Shown here: positions 20,952 to 29,910 of the stretch, piece by piece
Layout: each line of letters opens with the position of its first letter
Numbering within the stretch: position 1 is the first letter of the stretch
NCBI RefSeq assembly: GCF_025583945.1
Contig: NZ_JAOEGU010000004.1
Coordinates: 62,001 to 126,000 of the forward strand
DNA length: 64,000 bases
Origin: Methylobacter psychrophilus
GTDB lineage: Bacteria > Pseudomonadota > Gammaproteobacteria > Methylococcales > Methylomonadaceae
Direction of reading: 5' to 3'
Notes under the pieces: generated by a model
Database searches by the model: none
Seen by the model: only the letters and a program-made list of their open reading frames with translations
Told to the model about the DNA's origin: nothing
Translations under genes and position numbers: made by a program

Positions 20952-21180
20952 TCAGAGCGTTGTTATTAATTTTTGTGAGCATCACGCGCTGGCATTAAGA
21001 AAACTGCTTGATACTGAAGTGAAAAAATAGATAGAGTTGGATGAGTTAACAAAAAACGAAGATTTGGCGAGGTGTTGGGTGGCAGATAATTTTTTTACTA
21101 CGCTGTGTGTCGAAAAAGATTCTCTGTAGTTATGCTACATTCTCTCTAAATTCTAACCCATACCTAACCCAGAGCCAAAT

Positions 21181-21215
21181 AAAAAAGCCCTAGATGAAAA
21201 ACACCTAAGGCTTTG
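21181..21215 (-). terminator. Terminator behind the left att core
   Basis: On the minus strand AAAGCCTTAG and CTAGGGCTTTTTT form a stem followed by a T run. It follows the tRNA-Thr 3' end fragment in the direction of tRNA transcription, as at the other two att copies, but its stem sequence is unrelated to theirs. Confidence 0.65.
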
Positions 21216-21216
21216 A

Positions 21217-21300
21217 ATTCTTTGGAGCTAGTGAGGGGATTCGAACTCCTGACCGGCTGATTACAAATTAGCGTTCCTGCCATTTAGCTACTTTTAATAA
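21217..21300 (-). other. Left attachment site: tRNA-Thr 3' half (att core 1)
   Basis: The 52 bases 21217-21268 are identical to the 3' part of the intact tRNA-Thr gene at 63814, from the anticodon loop through the T arm to the CCA end. The next about 30 bases (to 21300) still look like a tRNA D arm and half anticodon stem, but differ from the intact gene and lack an acceptor partner, so this is a non-functional tRNA remnant. It marks the left border of element 1. Confidence 0.88.
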
Positions 21301-21414
21301 GCACTTACATACCTTGTATTATAAGGTTTTGTTGTTATAATAAGTCAGACGGTCTTTTAAAGGCTTTTAAACAATCTGCTTATTATATGCTTATTAATTT
21401 TAAGCTCTAACACG

Positions 21415-22638
21415 TTGAATACTATGAAGCTGACAAAACCGGTGGTTACTAATTTTGAATTTACTGAAAAAGGACAGGTGTTTTATTGGGACGATGAAAT
21501 AGCCGGGTTCGGTATGTATGTCGGCACGAAGTCAAAAACATGGTGTGTTCAACAACGTATCGGTAATAAGACAAAACGTGTCGTGTTGGGTAAATATCCG
21601 ACCATGACAGCAGAACAGGCAAGGACAGCAGCCAAGAAAGGCATAGGTGCGCTTGCATCGGGGATTGATACGGTACAAGAAAAACGCGAACAGAATATTA
21701 AGGCTGTCACCTTGGGTGAGGTATTCGAAGCATTCCTTGATGTTAGGCAACTTAAACCTAAGACGGTGAGGGATTATCAAGGTGTGATGAATAATATTTA
21801 CCCAGACTGGCAAAAACTACCTATAACTGATATTACCCGTGATGCTGTAGAGCGTCGTCATAAGAAGATAGGTACTGAACGCGGTGAGGCCTACGCTAAC
21901 TTGGGTGCGCGTACTTTACGCAGCGTTTTGAATTATGCCAGTGCCAAGTACGAGACCGGCAAAGGTTTAAGTATATTGCCAGAGAATCCCGTTAAGCGTA
22001 TCAGTCAGACTCGGAGCTGGTACAAAGTGGAACGGCGCACCGGACACCTTAAGTCCCATCAATTACAGGCGTGGTTTGATGCTGTACTAAATGTTGATAA
22101 TCCTACGATACGAGACTATTTGCTCTTTGTCTTATTGACCGGAACCCGAAAAGATGAATCGGCAAAACTCCAATGGGCTGACATTGACTTGATTGATAAC
22201 AGCTATATTTTGCGAGACCCGAAAAACGGTAGACCCATGCAGTTACCTTTGTCTGACTATTTAACGGATATGCTGACGACACGTAAGGCAAACAGTACCA
22301 GCCCTTTTGTATTTCCCGGTGATGGTGTGCGTGGTTATCTAGTCGAACCCAAGCGGCAGTTAGCCAAAATCATTGAAAAAACTGATATGCCGTTTGCCAT
22401 GCACGACTTAAGACGAACCTTTGTAACCATAGCAGAATCGTTAGATATTTCATCGTTTGCCGTCAAAGCATTGGTGAATCATAAATCAGCTGACGATGTA
22501 ACCAGTGGCTATATTCAGATGAACGTGGAACGATTACGCAAGCCCATGCAAACCATTACTGATTTTATTTTGAAGTCGGCCGCGTTAAAGGATGCTGACG
22601 TAGTCGAGTTTAAGGTTGCTGCGCGGGAATCCGTGTAA
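21415..22638 (+). CDS. int: Tyrosine integrase of element 1
   Basis: The 407-residue protein has the N-terminal arm-binding domain of P4-type integrases (FYWDDEIAGFGMYVGTKSKT-like strand pattern), a SAM-like core-binding domain, and the catalytic set TGTRKDESAKL (Arg), HDLRRTFVT (His-x-x-Arg), the LVNHKSADDVTSGYIQ block (second His and Tyr). It lies 150 bp from att core 1 and reads into the element. It should carry out integration and excision at tRNA-Thr. Confidence 0.93.
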   Translation: MNTMKLTKPVVTNFEFTEKGQVFYWDDEIAGFGMYVGTKSKTWCVQQRIGNKTKRVVLGKYPTMTAEQARTAAKKGIGALASGIDTVQEKREQNIKAVTLGEVFEAFLDVRQLKPKTVRDYQGVMNNIYPDWQKLPITDITRDAVERRHKKIGTERGEAYANLGARTLRSVLNYASAKYETGKGLSILPENPVKRISQTRSWYKVERRTGHLKSHQLQAWFDAVLNVDNPTIRDYLLFVLLTGTRKDESAKLQWADIDLIDNSYILRDPKNGRPMQLPLSDYLTDMLTTRKANSTSPFVFPGDGVRGYLVEPKRQLAKIIEKTDMPFAMHDLRRTFVTIAESLDISSFAVKALVNHKSADDVTSGYIQMNVERLRKPMQTITDFILKSAALKDADVVEFKVAARESV

Positions 22639-23276
22639 TGGGCATATTCGATAGCACTCATTCCGAAAGGACAATAAACGGCTCACCGATTGATTGGGAG
22701 GGATGGAAAAGCCGTAAAGACATCACACCTGCACAATCGGCAAGATTGGCGCATCGTTTTGACCCTAATTTATGGCCTGACAAAACCAATGCTTTGGGTG
22801 TTATTGTAGTAGCCAATGCTTTGGGTGTTGTTCCTGATAAGGAATTGAAGGCTATACACCGCTTGGAATGGAAACTGGAAAATAAACAGAAAGTTTATAC
22901 ACTGGAGGAACTTGTTATTTTTTTACAGAGCTATGTGTTGGAAGCTGGGGAAGATGCCGAACCAAAAGATAAGGGTGATGTATCGATAGAAAGAAAATTC
23001 CATATACCGGTAAGGATGCTGGTAGCAGTATCACAGTCAGTTAATAACGCGACTACCCCAGTACAGCAGCGCAGCGGTAAATACGGTGAGCGTGACAGAG
23101 ATGCCAGTCTTTGGCTAACGACTGTTACACCTGGCTTTGTTGAGGCCTTGACAATTCCAGAAATAAAGGCAGTACTGGTATCCAGAAACAAAGCCTTATG
23201 GGGTCAAGGCTTTGACGACTGGAACCGTGAACAAACGGTTTGGCCTAAAAAGAAAGCAGGTGTGAAGCGCAAGTAA
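22638..23276 (+). CDS. Unknown protein coupled to the integrase
   Basis: The 212-residue protein has a one-base TAATG overlap with the integrase stop, so it is translated from the same message. It is soluble, with no recognised motif; the N-terminal part has a repeated NALGVIVVANALGVV-type stretch and the C-terminus is lysine-rich (KKKAGVKRK). I do not recognise the family. Coupling to int suggests a role in control of integration or maintenance of the element. Confidence 0.75.
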   Translation: MGIFDSTHSERTINGSPIDWEGWKSRKDITPAQSARLAHRFDPNLWPDKTNALGVIVVANALGVVPDKELKAIHRLEWKLENKQKVYTLEELVIFLQSYVLEAGEDAEPKDKGDVSIERKFHIPVRMLVAVSQSVNNATTPVQQRSGKYGERDRDASLWLTTVTPGFVEALTIPEIKAVLVSRNKALWGQGFDDWNREQTVWPKKKAGVKRK

Positions 23277-23310
23277 AGCCGTGAAAAAATCAGCTTAATT
23301 CTGTGATTTT

Positions 23311-23336
23311 AAGGTCGGGTAACACTGGCCTTTTTT
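23311..23336 (+). terminator. Terminator after the integrase operon
   Basis: AAGGTC and GGCCTT form a short stem with an about 10-nt loop followed by six T. It lies 34 bp after the stop of the integrase-coupled gene and separates it from the AlpA-like gene. Confidence 0.65.
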
Positions 23337-23500
23337 GTGCGTTCCTTATTATCCGTGGTAGTTAATTCTGTGAAAAATCACAGTATTAAAAACACAGAAA
23401 TACCATTATTTTCAAAATAAAAACAATCACTTAAGATTTACTCCAAGTTATAAAAAACAATTTATGACGATTCAATTTTAAACGAATCAGGAGAAAAATC

Positions 23501-23767
23501 ATGTCCACACAGCTCGCAAAAAAAGACGCACAAGCCCGCGCACAAGCGCTTAAAGCTTTCTACGAGGCGCACGACGATGCTTTGTTTAGTCAAGACACTA
23601 TCGCGCAGGTTCGAGATTGTTCACGGGCTACGATGGAACGCGATAGATGGGCAGGTGGTGGGATTCCCTTTATCAAACTTGGCCGGGCAGTCAGATACAG
23701 AAAATCCGATGCACTCGCGTGGCTGGCAAAGCCAACTCAAACATCGACTTCTGAGGTGGCAGTGTGA
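23501..23767 (+). CDS. AlpA/Xis-like helix-turn-helix protein
   Basis: The 88-residue protein has the winged-helix pattern of AlpA/excisionase regulators: LFSQDTIAQVRDCSRATMER as the helix-turn-helix, then GGGIPFIKLGRAVRYRKSDA and a tryptophan-bearing helix (ALAWLAKP). Such proteins switch on integrase genes or act as excision factors in P4-type islands. An AGGAG ribosome-binding site precedes the ATG. Confidence 0.85.
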   Translation: MSTQLAKKDAQARAQALKAFYEAHDDALFSQDTIAQVRDCSRATMERDRWAGGGIPFIKLGRAVRYRKSDALAWLAKPTQTSTSEVAV

Positions 23768-23940
23768 GCGGCGGGGGTTTACCGATTCTGTGTGGCTCAA
23801 TTGAGCGCACTTATGCCGCAAATGAAATCAGAAAAAAGGCGAGGGCGTTAGACTCTAAAGCTGTCAACTATATGCCTGATCCGAATGGCTCCAGAAAAGA
23901 AAGGCGTGTTTTTGCGTCGATGATGCGTAAAAAACAATAA
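23764..23940 (+). CDS. Small basic protein coupled to the AlpA-like gene
   Basis: A 58-residue frame starts with GTG overlapping the stop of the preceding gene (GTGTGA arrangement) and ends just before a hairpin terminator. It reads GLPILCGSIERTYAANEIRK, then a basic C-terminus SRKERRVFASMMRKKQ. It is too short for family recognition. The exact coupling and the terminator directly behind it support it as a real gene. Confidence 0.55.
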   Translation: MSGGGLPILCGSIERTYAANEIRKKARALDSKAVNYMPDPNGSRKERRVFASMMRKKQ

Positions 23941-23973
23941 AGCCCAAACTGCAACGACACAGCCTGGGCTTTA
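23939..23973 (+). terminator. Hairpin terminator
   Basis: AAAGCCCA and TGGGCTTT pair as an 8-bp stem, with a short T/A tail, overlapping the stop codon of the small coupled gene. The T tract is weak, so this could also be an attenuator before the primase-helicase gene. Confidence 0.55.
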
Positions 23974-24053
23974 TGAAATACCACAACGACAGCGTAAGTA
24001 TAGCGCGTTTTAAGGTATCGCAGAACACACAGGCGATGTAAGGATAAATTCGC

Positions 24054-26354
24054 ATGAAAAATAATGAAATTCTATTAACGTCCGGTCATGGTAAGTTTCA
24101 CACGAACGAGCCCGACCCCGCGAAGCCAAACAAGAAGCTGACTCCTTACGACGGCATTATATGGCCTGAAATTCAGAGGATGATGGACGCGCCACAGCGA
24201 GTCGAAAAAGAAAACGCTCTATGGGTAATACCTTCGACAAAGCCAAGCCGATGCTATAAGGAGCAAGAACAAAATGGAACATTTTACTTTTGCTGGGGGG
24301 ATATTGACGGGACAAAATTAACCCAAGATGACAAGGAATACGCGCAATACATAAAAAAATACGATCACCCCTTGCCGTCTTTATTTGAAATTGAACAGCG
24401 CGTTAAAATAATTCTCAATGGGTGCGACTACGAAATTTACACGAGCAAAGGCGCAACGCTTGAAAAACAAAAAGCACGTGTACTAATTTTGCTCAAAGAA
24501 CCGCTAGGTGGGCAGGATTGGCGGATTGTTCAAGAGATTCTTAACGATAAATTAGCGGCTCAATTAATTAAACCTGATCGGGCAACCGAACGCGCGGCGC
24601 AACTTTGCTACCTGCCTAATCGTGGTGAATTTTACGAAACCCGCCGACAACGCAAGGGGGTATTTTTTAACCCTTTAAAGTCCTTTGCCAAGGAAATTTC
24701 AGCTAAGCGCAACGAACTATTAACGCAACAATCCGAACTCGATAGAGCCAAACAACTTGCAACAGAGAAACGAATAGAGTTATCACTAGGTAATTCACCA
24801 AACATTATAGAGGCATTTAACCAGTGCTACACGGTTGATGAATGGCTGTTAAAGGCTGGCTATGACCAGCGCGGCAACAGTTTTCGACATCCCCAAAGTG
24901 AGAGTGGCAGTTATTCGGCATCAGTAAAAGACGGCCGTGTACATACGCTAAGCAGCAATGACCCCTTATTTACAAACGGCAAGGGCGCACACGATTCCTT
25001 TAGTTGCTTCACCGTGCTAATTCATGGCGGCGATAAAAAGGCAGCGTTAAAAGATGCAGGGGATAATTTGCTAACCATTGGTTCTGTGTCTTATAACAAG
25101 GCCGTGCAAATTGAGTATGCAAAGAAAAACTCACCTGAAAATTTAGCTAAACAGAAAGCCGACATGCCCGGAACGATCAAAGAAAAATTTGCCAAGATGA
25201 AAGAGGCAGAACCGGAAAGCAAATCAGGTTGGAGGGAATCCGATCCAGCACCGGCAAAACAAAAAGAAATTTTGCCCTTTAAATTCGCCGAAGTAAGCGA
25301 ATTAATGAACCGCCCCTATAAACCTGATTTTTTAATTCATTCGCTATACGAGCTATATGCCTTGGGGCTAATTTTCGGTGAAACCTCAGCCGGTAAAAGT
25401 TTCGTGGTTCTGGATATGGCCTACTGCATCGCAACAGGTATTTCGTACTACGGACTTGAAACTAAGCAAGGTAATGTTGCATATATTTGCGGTGAAGGTT
25501 TTAGGGCTATTGGCAGGCGCGTTAAAGCCCTACAAAATAAATATTCCGGCGATATTAAGGGACATTTATTTATATCCGAACAGCCCGGCGCATTTATCGA
25601 TATAGGCGTGACCAGCGCGGTTGCTGAATCAATAGCGGCAATAGGTAATATAAACCTAGTCATTATTGACACCTACCACAGGAACATGGGCGGGGGTAAT
25701 GAAAACAGCGCAGATGATTTTGGCGCAATTTTAAGAAATATTGACACGTTTTTAAGACCACTGAATGTGACTGTGTTGATTGTCCATCATTCAGGACACC
25801 TTGAAAAAGATAGATCGCGTGGCAGTAGCTCTATACGCGCGGCTATGGATTTTGAGTTTCAAGTATCAAAATCAAACAACACAGTGACACTCAAACCCAC
25901 GAAAATTAAAGATGGAACGACCCCGCCACCTATGTATTTTAGTCTGGTAGATAGTGAAATTGGAAAAGATATACACGGAAATCCGATCTTTTCAGCATTT
26001 TTGGAGCATACAGATAAAAGTGAAGCCACAAAATGCACACATCGTAAATTATCCGCCCGTGACGATGCCATATTGCAAACGCTTAATGATGCCATTACCC
26101 GTCACGGCATTAAGCCCACCGAAGAAATAAAAATCAAGTATGGGAGTTTCCCCTTATCCCAAAAAATTGTACATGTCGAGCATTGGCGCGAACTAGCGTA
26201 CAAAACTATTACGGTCGAGTGTAATGGTTCAGAAAGTAAGCCCCAAGCACTAAAAAAAGCGTTCAAACGCAGCCGGGACAAGCTGTTTAATGATAAATAT
26301 ATTATCGAGCATGGGGATTATGCGTGGCGTATGCACGAAGAACCCAAGTGTTAG
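24054..26354 (+). CDS. Primase-helicase replication protein (RepA-like ATPase)
   Basis: The 766-residue protein has an N-terminal half with a primase-like look (FYFCWGDIDGTKL, acidic DID at about 82; CDYEIYTSKGATLEKQKARV), and a C-terminal RecA-fold helicase of the AAA_25/RepA type with Walker A GETSAGKSF (about 443), IDTYHRNM as Walker B, and VLIVHHSGH with the sensor histidines. Such fused proteins start replication of satellite phages and plasmids. The iteron cluster directly behind it supports this. Confidence 0.85.
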   Translation: MKNNEILLTSGHGKFHTNEPDPAKPNKKLTPYDGIIWPEIQRMMDAPQRVEKENALWVIPSTKPSRCYKEQEQNGTFYFCWGDIDGTKLTQDDKEYAQYIKKYDHPLPSLFEIEQRVKIILNGCDYEIYTSKGATLEKQKARVLILLKEPLGGQDWRIVQEILNDKLAAQLIKPDRATERAAQLCYLPNRGEFYETRRQRKGVFFNPLKSFAKEISAKRNELLTQQSELDRAKQLATEKRIELSLGNSPNIIEAFNQCYTVDEWLLKAGYDQRGNSFRHPQSESGSYSASVKDGRVHTLSSNDPLFTNGKGAHDSFSCFTVLIHGGDKKAALKDAGDNLLTIGSVSYNKAVQIEYAKKNSPENLAKQKADMPGTIKEKFAKMKEAEPESKSGWRESDPAPAKQKEILPFKFAEVSELMNRPYKPDFLIHSLYELYALGLIFGETSAGKSFVVLDMAYCIATGISYYGLETKQGNVAYICGEGFRAIGRRVKALQNKYSGDIKGHLFISEQPGAFIDIGVTSAVAESIAAIGNINLVIIDTYHRNMGGGNENSADDFGAILRNIDTFLRPLNVTVLIVHHSGHLEKDRSRGSSSIRAAMDFEFQVSKSNNTVTLKPTKIKDGTTPPPMYFSLVDSEIGKDIHGNPIFSAFLEHTDKSEATKCTHRKLSARDDAILQTLNDAITRHGIKPTEEIKIKYGSFPLSQKIVHVEHWRELAYKTITVECNGSESKPQALKKAFKRSRDKLFNDKYIIEHGDYAWRMHEEPKC

Positions 26355-26526
26355 GGGTACAGGGTACAGGGGGGTACAAAAGGGTACAACTTGTACCCCA
26401 TAAAATACGGTTTAGGGGTACAACGGGGTACACATGTCTAAAGACATGTACCCCTGTACCCCACCGGAATCACTTTTAAATTTAACCATTGGGGGTACAG
26501 CTTTAAAACACCCACCTATGGTTAAA
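26353..26526. repeat. GGGGTACA iteron cluster, possible replication origin
   Basis: About ten copies of GGGTACA or its complement TGTACCC lie within 150 bp, in both orientations, starting at the stop codon of the primase-helicase gene. Two face each other as a hairpin around CATGTC-TAAA-GACATG (26432-26449 region). Beyond them, TTTAACCAT (26481-26489) and ATGGTTAAA (26518-26526) form a 9-bp inverted repeat. Direct repeats beside a replication initiator gene are the usual form of an origin. The function is inferred. Confidence 0.7.
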
Positions 26527-26650
26527 ACCATTGATTGTTTTTTGTTCTACAGACTACATATTTTTATGTAAACCCACGTAATTATGAGGTGTGTGTAATT
26601 TTGATAATTTTCAGGATACCCATAACCCCTTCCACCACTAGGAGAACGAA

Positions 26651-27037
26651 ATGTTAGATTCAATCATTAACGGTAATGCCCAACGATGTCACGCAACAGC
26701 AAAGTCTACAAAACAACAGTGCCAATGCCTTGCCGCTTATGGATGCAGTACTTGCTGTAAGCACGGCGCACACCGAAAAATCATTTCTGGCGAAGACTCC
26801 CACTTCTACGTTCATGGCCGTGAGACAAGAGCCGCGCGTAAAGCAAGACCGGCACAACTTAAAGAGCTTAAAGTCTACGAGAAGTTATTAGAATCCGGTG
26901 AGCCTATAACCCAAATACCCATTGATAGTGATGAGGCACGGTTAATGAATCGGGCGTTTGCTCATGCAAAAGAGAAATCCGAAAAGAGATTGTTAAAAGG
27001 AGTTTCTAAATTTCTGAAAATGAACCCTGTTTCTTAA
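26651..27037 (+). CDS. Small Cys/His protein, phage- or island-type, unknown role
   Basis: The 128-residue protein has an N-terminal cysteine-rich stretch RCHATAKSTKQQCQCLAAYG followed by CSTCCKHGAHR, a pattern (C...A.SK...C...A..G...C..HG) seen in small proteins of phages and islands, then a basic helical region. It may bind a metal or nucleic acid. A GGAG ribosome-binding site is 7-10 bp upstream. No function can be named. Confidence 0.7.
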   Translation: MLDSIINGNAQRCHATAKSTKQQCQCLAAYGCSTCCKHGAHRKIISGEDSHFYVHGRETRAARKARPAQLKELKVYEKLLESGEPITQIPIDSDEARLMNRAFAHAKEKSEKRLLKGVSKFLKMNPVS

Positions 27038-27320
27038 CAATGTCATCCCTGACGCAATCATTGCTGGCATTGATTAATGAAGGCACAGCATAGCCCTAAA
27101 AATCGCCGTAGCGACGCAATAATACAAAAGCCATCCAAGTAACACTTACCCAAGTAATTTCGCTCAAAAAAATATTAGCTGAAGAAAAACAATGCCTGTT
27201 GCATATAACTAATACATCGTTCACAGATATTAACAGGCTGGTCGCCTTGCGAGGAAATCATGATTACCGGACTTAAGAATAAGATTGATAGGCTGATTAA
27301 TAAGGGGTTATTGCCATTTT

Positions 27321-28403
27321 TTATTTTCCTGATTTGGTTCTATTGTCATTTACGCATAACATTTGGCAATTTTCAGAAATGGTTTTTCCACCTTCGTGCC
27401 AAGGCGTTATATGGTCTGCTTCCATTCCACTCAATTCAAAATGTTCCTCACATTTGGCGCAAATCCCCTTTTGTTTTTCGTATGACTCTCTTTTTTGTCT
27501 GTCAGTAAAAGCACGAATATTCAAATGTTTTTCATTCCTTGTTAAAACATAAGAATAGATACCTGGCTTTTTAGTTACATCTTCATCTTGCATTAATTGA
27601 GTTATTTCTTTTTCCAACTCTTTTGAATCAAACTGTTTGTCTTTAAATTCATTATATAAATTACCGAATGAAATACCTTTCATTTCTTTGCGATATTTTG
27701 GAAAAACCACACTTATCCAATTTATTACACCTTGAAAATATAACCACAATTCATTTGCATTTGGTTTATGTTGATTATCAGCCATATATTGCTCAATAGT
27801 ATCATGGCTTATCCAGCTAATAGTAGTTTGCAAATAATCTTGACGAATTGCTGAACCCTTCAAATAATCACTTCCCATATTTTGAGCTGCACAATTTGAT
27901 TTACTAAAATACCTTTTTGCATCAGTTAGCCAAGATCCAGTATAAATAGCATTTCTCAATTCTTGATCCATGAGTTTTTCGCCTGCTATGTTGATGGTTT
28001 TAAACCAATCTAATTTTTCTTTATCAGTTCCTTCACAGAAATAAACCATTAATTTATAATCAAGAATCTGCTTTTTTTCAGTATCCTCAAGATTATGAAA
28101 ATATTGATAGTTTAATGAAAATTTACCTGCTATGTATTCGCAGATACTGATTGTCCGCTGTTGTCCGTCCATCACCTCATAAGTATCGTCTATATTTTTT
28201 ACCCAATACAGGACATTAAGAGGAAAGCCCTTCCTAACAGTTTCAATCACTGCATCGCGTTGCTTATCTTTGTAGACAAATTCCCGCTGATATTTTGGGC
28301 GGATATTGAGTTTTCCATCATAACCGACAACCCCTTCTTCTAGGTCATTTATATAACCATTAAAGACTTCTTTGATTGATATTTCTTTAAGATCTATTTT
28401 CAT
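27321..28403 (-). CDS. DUF262 (GmrSD-N/ParB-like) protein with C-terminal HNH nuclease
   Basis: The 360-residue protein has the DUF262 signature DGQQRTISICEY (about 99-110) with RPKYQREFVY upstream, the nucleotide-dependent ParB-like fold found in GmrSD and BrxU. Its end is a clear HNH: CAKCEEHFELSGMEADHITP, then ENCQMLCVNDNR. It shares one base (TAATG) with the stop of the EcoRI-type methylase gene. I infer that it is the restriction partner of that methylase, or a modification-sensing nuclease. The HNH motif ends almost at the C-terminus, but the histidine and asparagine residues are in place. Confidence 0.88.
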   Translation of the reverse strand: MKIDLKEISIKEVFNGYINDLEEGVVGYDGKLNIRPKYQREFVYKDKQRDAVIETVRKGFPLNVLYWVKNIDDTYEVMDGQQRTISICEYIAGKFSLNYQYFHNLEDTEKKQILDYKLMVYFCEGTDKEKLDWFKTINIAGEKLMDQELRNAIYTGSWLTDAKRYFSKSNCAAQNMGSDYLKGSAIRQDYLQTTISWISHDTIEQYMADNQHKPNANELWLYFQGVINWISVVFPKYRKEMKGISFGNLYNEFKDKQFDSKELEKEITQLMQDEDVTKKPGIYSYVLTRNEKHLNIRAFTDRQKRESYEKQKGICAKCEEHFELSGMEADHITPWHEGGKTISENCQMLCVNDNRTKSGK

Positions 28404-29368
28404 TAGTAGGTATTTAGTGGTTGGATTTTCTTATTTTTTATAAAAATTCGGCTGTACATTCTTTTTCCATTAATATATCCACGACCTTTATGTATATTTA
28501 GACCATATTCATTACCTAAAATTTCAAACTGATCAGGATTATATTTACCTAAAAAAGTGATGGGGACACCCATAGCCCCTGGATAATCTACAGGAATATC
28601 ACTTACTTTATTAACATTTATTGCGTCATAGTTGTCATATTTAGGGTATTCACTTTCGTAATATGTTTTATAAATCGTTAAATCTTCATGGCGTTTTTTA
28701 TGCTCTAAATTGGTAAACCACATAATGCTCCCCATACTAAAAAACTTTTTCCCATTTTCTATTTTTTTTCTCGATTCTGTTGTTATGTCATAATGATCCG
28801 GAACTTCAAACCATTTTGTCCCTCCGTTATCAACACCTAACCAAAGTTTATTTTCTTTAATCAACTCAAAAACTTCCTTATAGGTTATTGCGTTTTGATT
28901 TCCTATAACTATGAATTTTTTATCATATTTCATTAATTGAATCACATAATGTCGAAACAAAGAAAAAGGTGGGTTGGTAACTACTATATCTGCTTCTTTG
29001 AGTATCTCTATGCATTCAGGGCTTCTAAAATCACCGTTTTCTCTTAAGGGCGTCTTAATGGTGTCTAATTTATTTATTTTTCCATCACCATTAATATCTT
29101 TTATAATTTCTAATTTATAGGACGGTTTTTCATATTCAAAATGTGTTGAAACCAGTTTTTTTAGTCCAAGAAATTCAAAATTCAAGGCGAAGTAATTCCA
29201 AAAGTTACTTTCTTCGGGATCGTCACAATTACAAAACACAACTTTATCTTGTAAGTAACCTTTATAATTACCTAACTCTTTTTCAATGTCCGATAGCTGG
29301 GTATAAAATTCATCTTTCTTGGCTGCATTTGCTTTTTGTAAAAATTTATTTAAAGATTTATTTTTCAT
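28403..29368 (-). CDS. EcoRI-type adenine DNA methyltransferase
   Basis: The 321-residue protein matches the M.EcoRI family: NAAKKDEFYTQLSDIEKEL at the start, the catalytic NPPF (VVTNPPFSLFRH, 132-135), and the FVIGNQNAITYKEVFELIKE, MWFTNLEHKKR and GVPITFLGKYNPDQFEILG blocks. It should methylate adenine in a specific short site. No EcoRI-like endonuclease is next to it; the DUF262-HNH gene takes that place. This pair is very AT-rich, unlike the rest of element 1, which suggests separate acquisition. Confidence 0.92.
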   Translation of the reverse strand: MKNKSLNKFLQKANAAKKDEFYTQLSDIEKELGNYKGYLQDKVVFCNCDDPEESNFWNYFALNFEFLGLKKLVSTHFEYEKPSYKLEIIKDINGDGKINKLDTIKTPLRENGDFRSPECIEILKEADIVVTNPPFSLFRHYVIQLMKYDKKFIVIGNQNAITYKEVFELIKENKLWLGVDNGGTKWFEVPDHYDITTESRKKIENGKKFFSMGSIMWFTNLEHKKRHEDLTIYKTYYESEYPKYDNYDAINVNKVSDIPVDYPGAMGVPITFLGKYNPDQFEILGNEYGLNIHKGRGYINGKRMYSRIFIKNKKIQPLNTY

Positions 29369-29810
29369 ATGTAATTTGGTGATGCTTTAATGTTTTGTAA
29401 GTTGAGTTATGTGTATACCCAGGTTTTGTAGGTGTTACATGATAACCTTTTATTACAATAAAACTATCTTAGCCTTGGCAACGCCCTGCCACTAAACTAT
29501 ATTTAGTGTTGATTCTATGTCTGCTTAGGCACTAGCATCGCATTCTTAATGTTTTCGATTAATTCAAACCAGTTCATACTGCCAAACTTACAAAGCTGTC
29601 TTAATAAATTTTAAAAGTGGGACTCCGAAAATTTAATATTTACGTAACAACATCTCTGCTTGATACCGGCACAAAATAATCCTAAAAAATCGCCATAGCG
29701 ACACGATAATACAAAAGCCATATAAGCCCATACCCCAGCACAAAATCAATGACTGATTTATGCAGTTGGAGCAAGCCGCACAGGTATATTAGTAATTACT
29801 TATTCTGGTA
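29369..29810. other. Non-coding spacer behind the methylase gene
   Basis: No convincing gene is visible. The promoter for the minus-strand methylase-nuclease pair must lie at the left edge. A short tRNA-Gly-like string near 29470-29510 lacks a foldable anticodon stem and is not called. Confidence 0.4.
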
Positions 29811-29910
29811 ACTGACACAACTATATCAACTATATCAACTATATCAACTGACACAGCTATATCAACTATATCAACTATATCAACTGACACAGCTATATCA
29901 ACTATATCAA
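29811..29910. repeat. 36-bp tandem repeat built from 9-bp units
   Basis: Two and three-quarter copies of a 36-bp unit follow each other. Each unit is one ACTGACACA(A/G) segment followed by three CTATATCAA-type 9-mers (two in the last). This two-level array is non-coding and lies in the empty right end of element 1. Confidence 0.9.

Noticed and set aside
26353-26500. GGGGTACA repeats as a possible CRISPR array
   Set aside because: Units are 7-8 bp, in both orientations and with no regular spacer length. Iterons fit better.
29470-29510. Short tRNA-Gly-like string on the minus strand (TTGCCAA loop with a D-arm-like TTTAGTGGC)
   Set aside because: The anticodon stem does not pair and no acceptor or T arm follows.
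29811-29910. CTATATCAA array as a CRISPR
   Set aside because: Units are directly adjacent without unique spacers.
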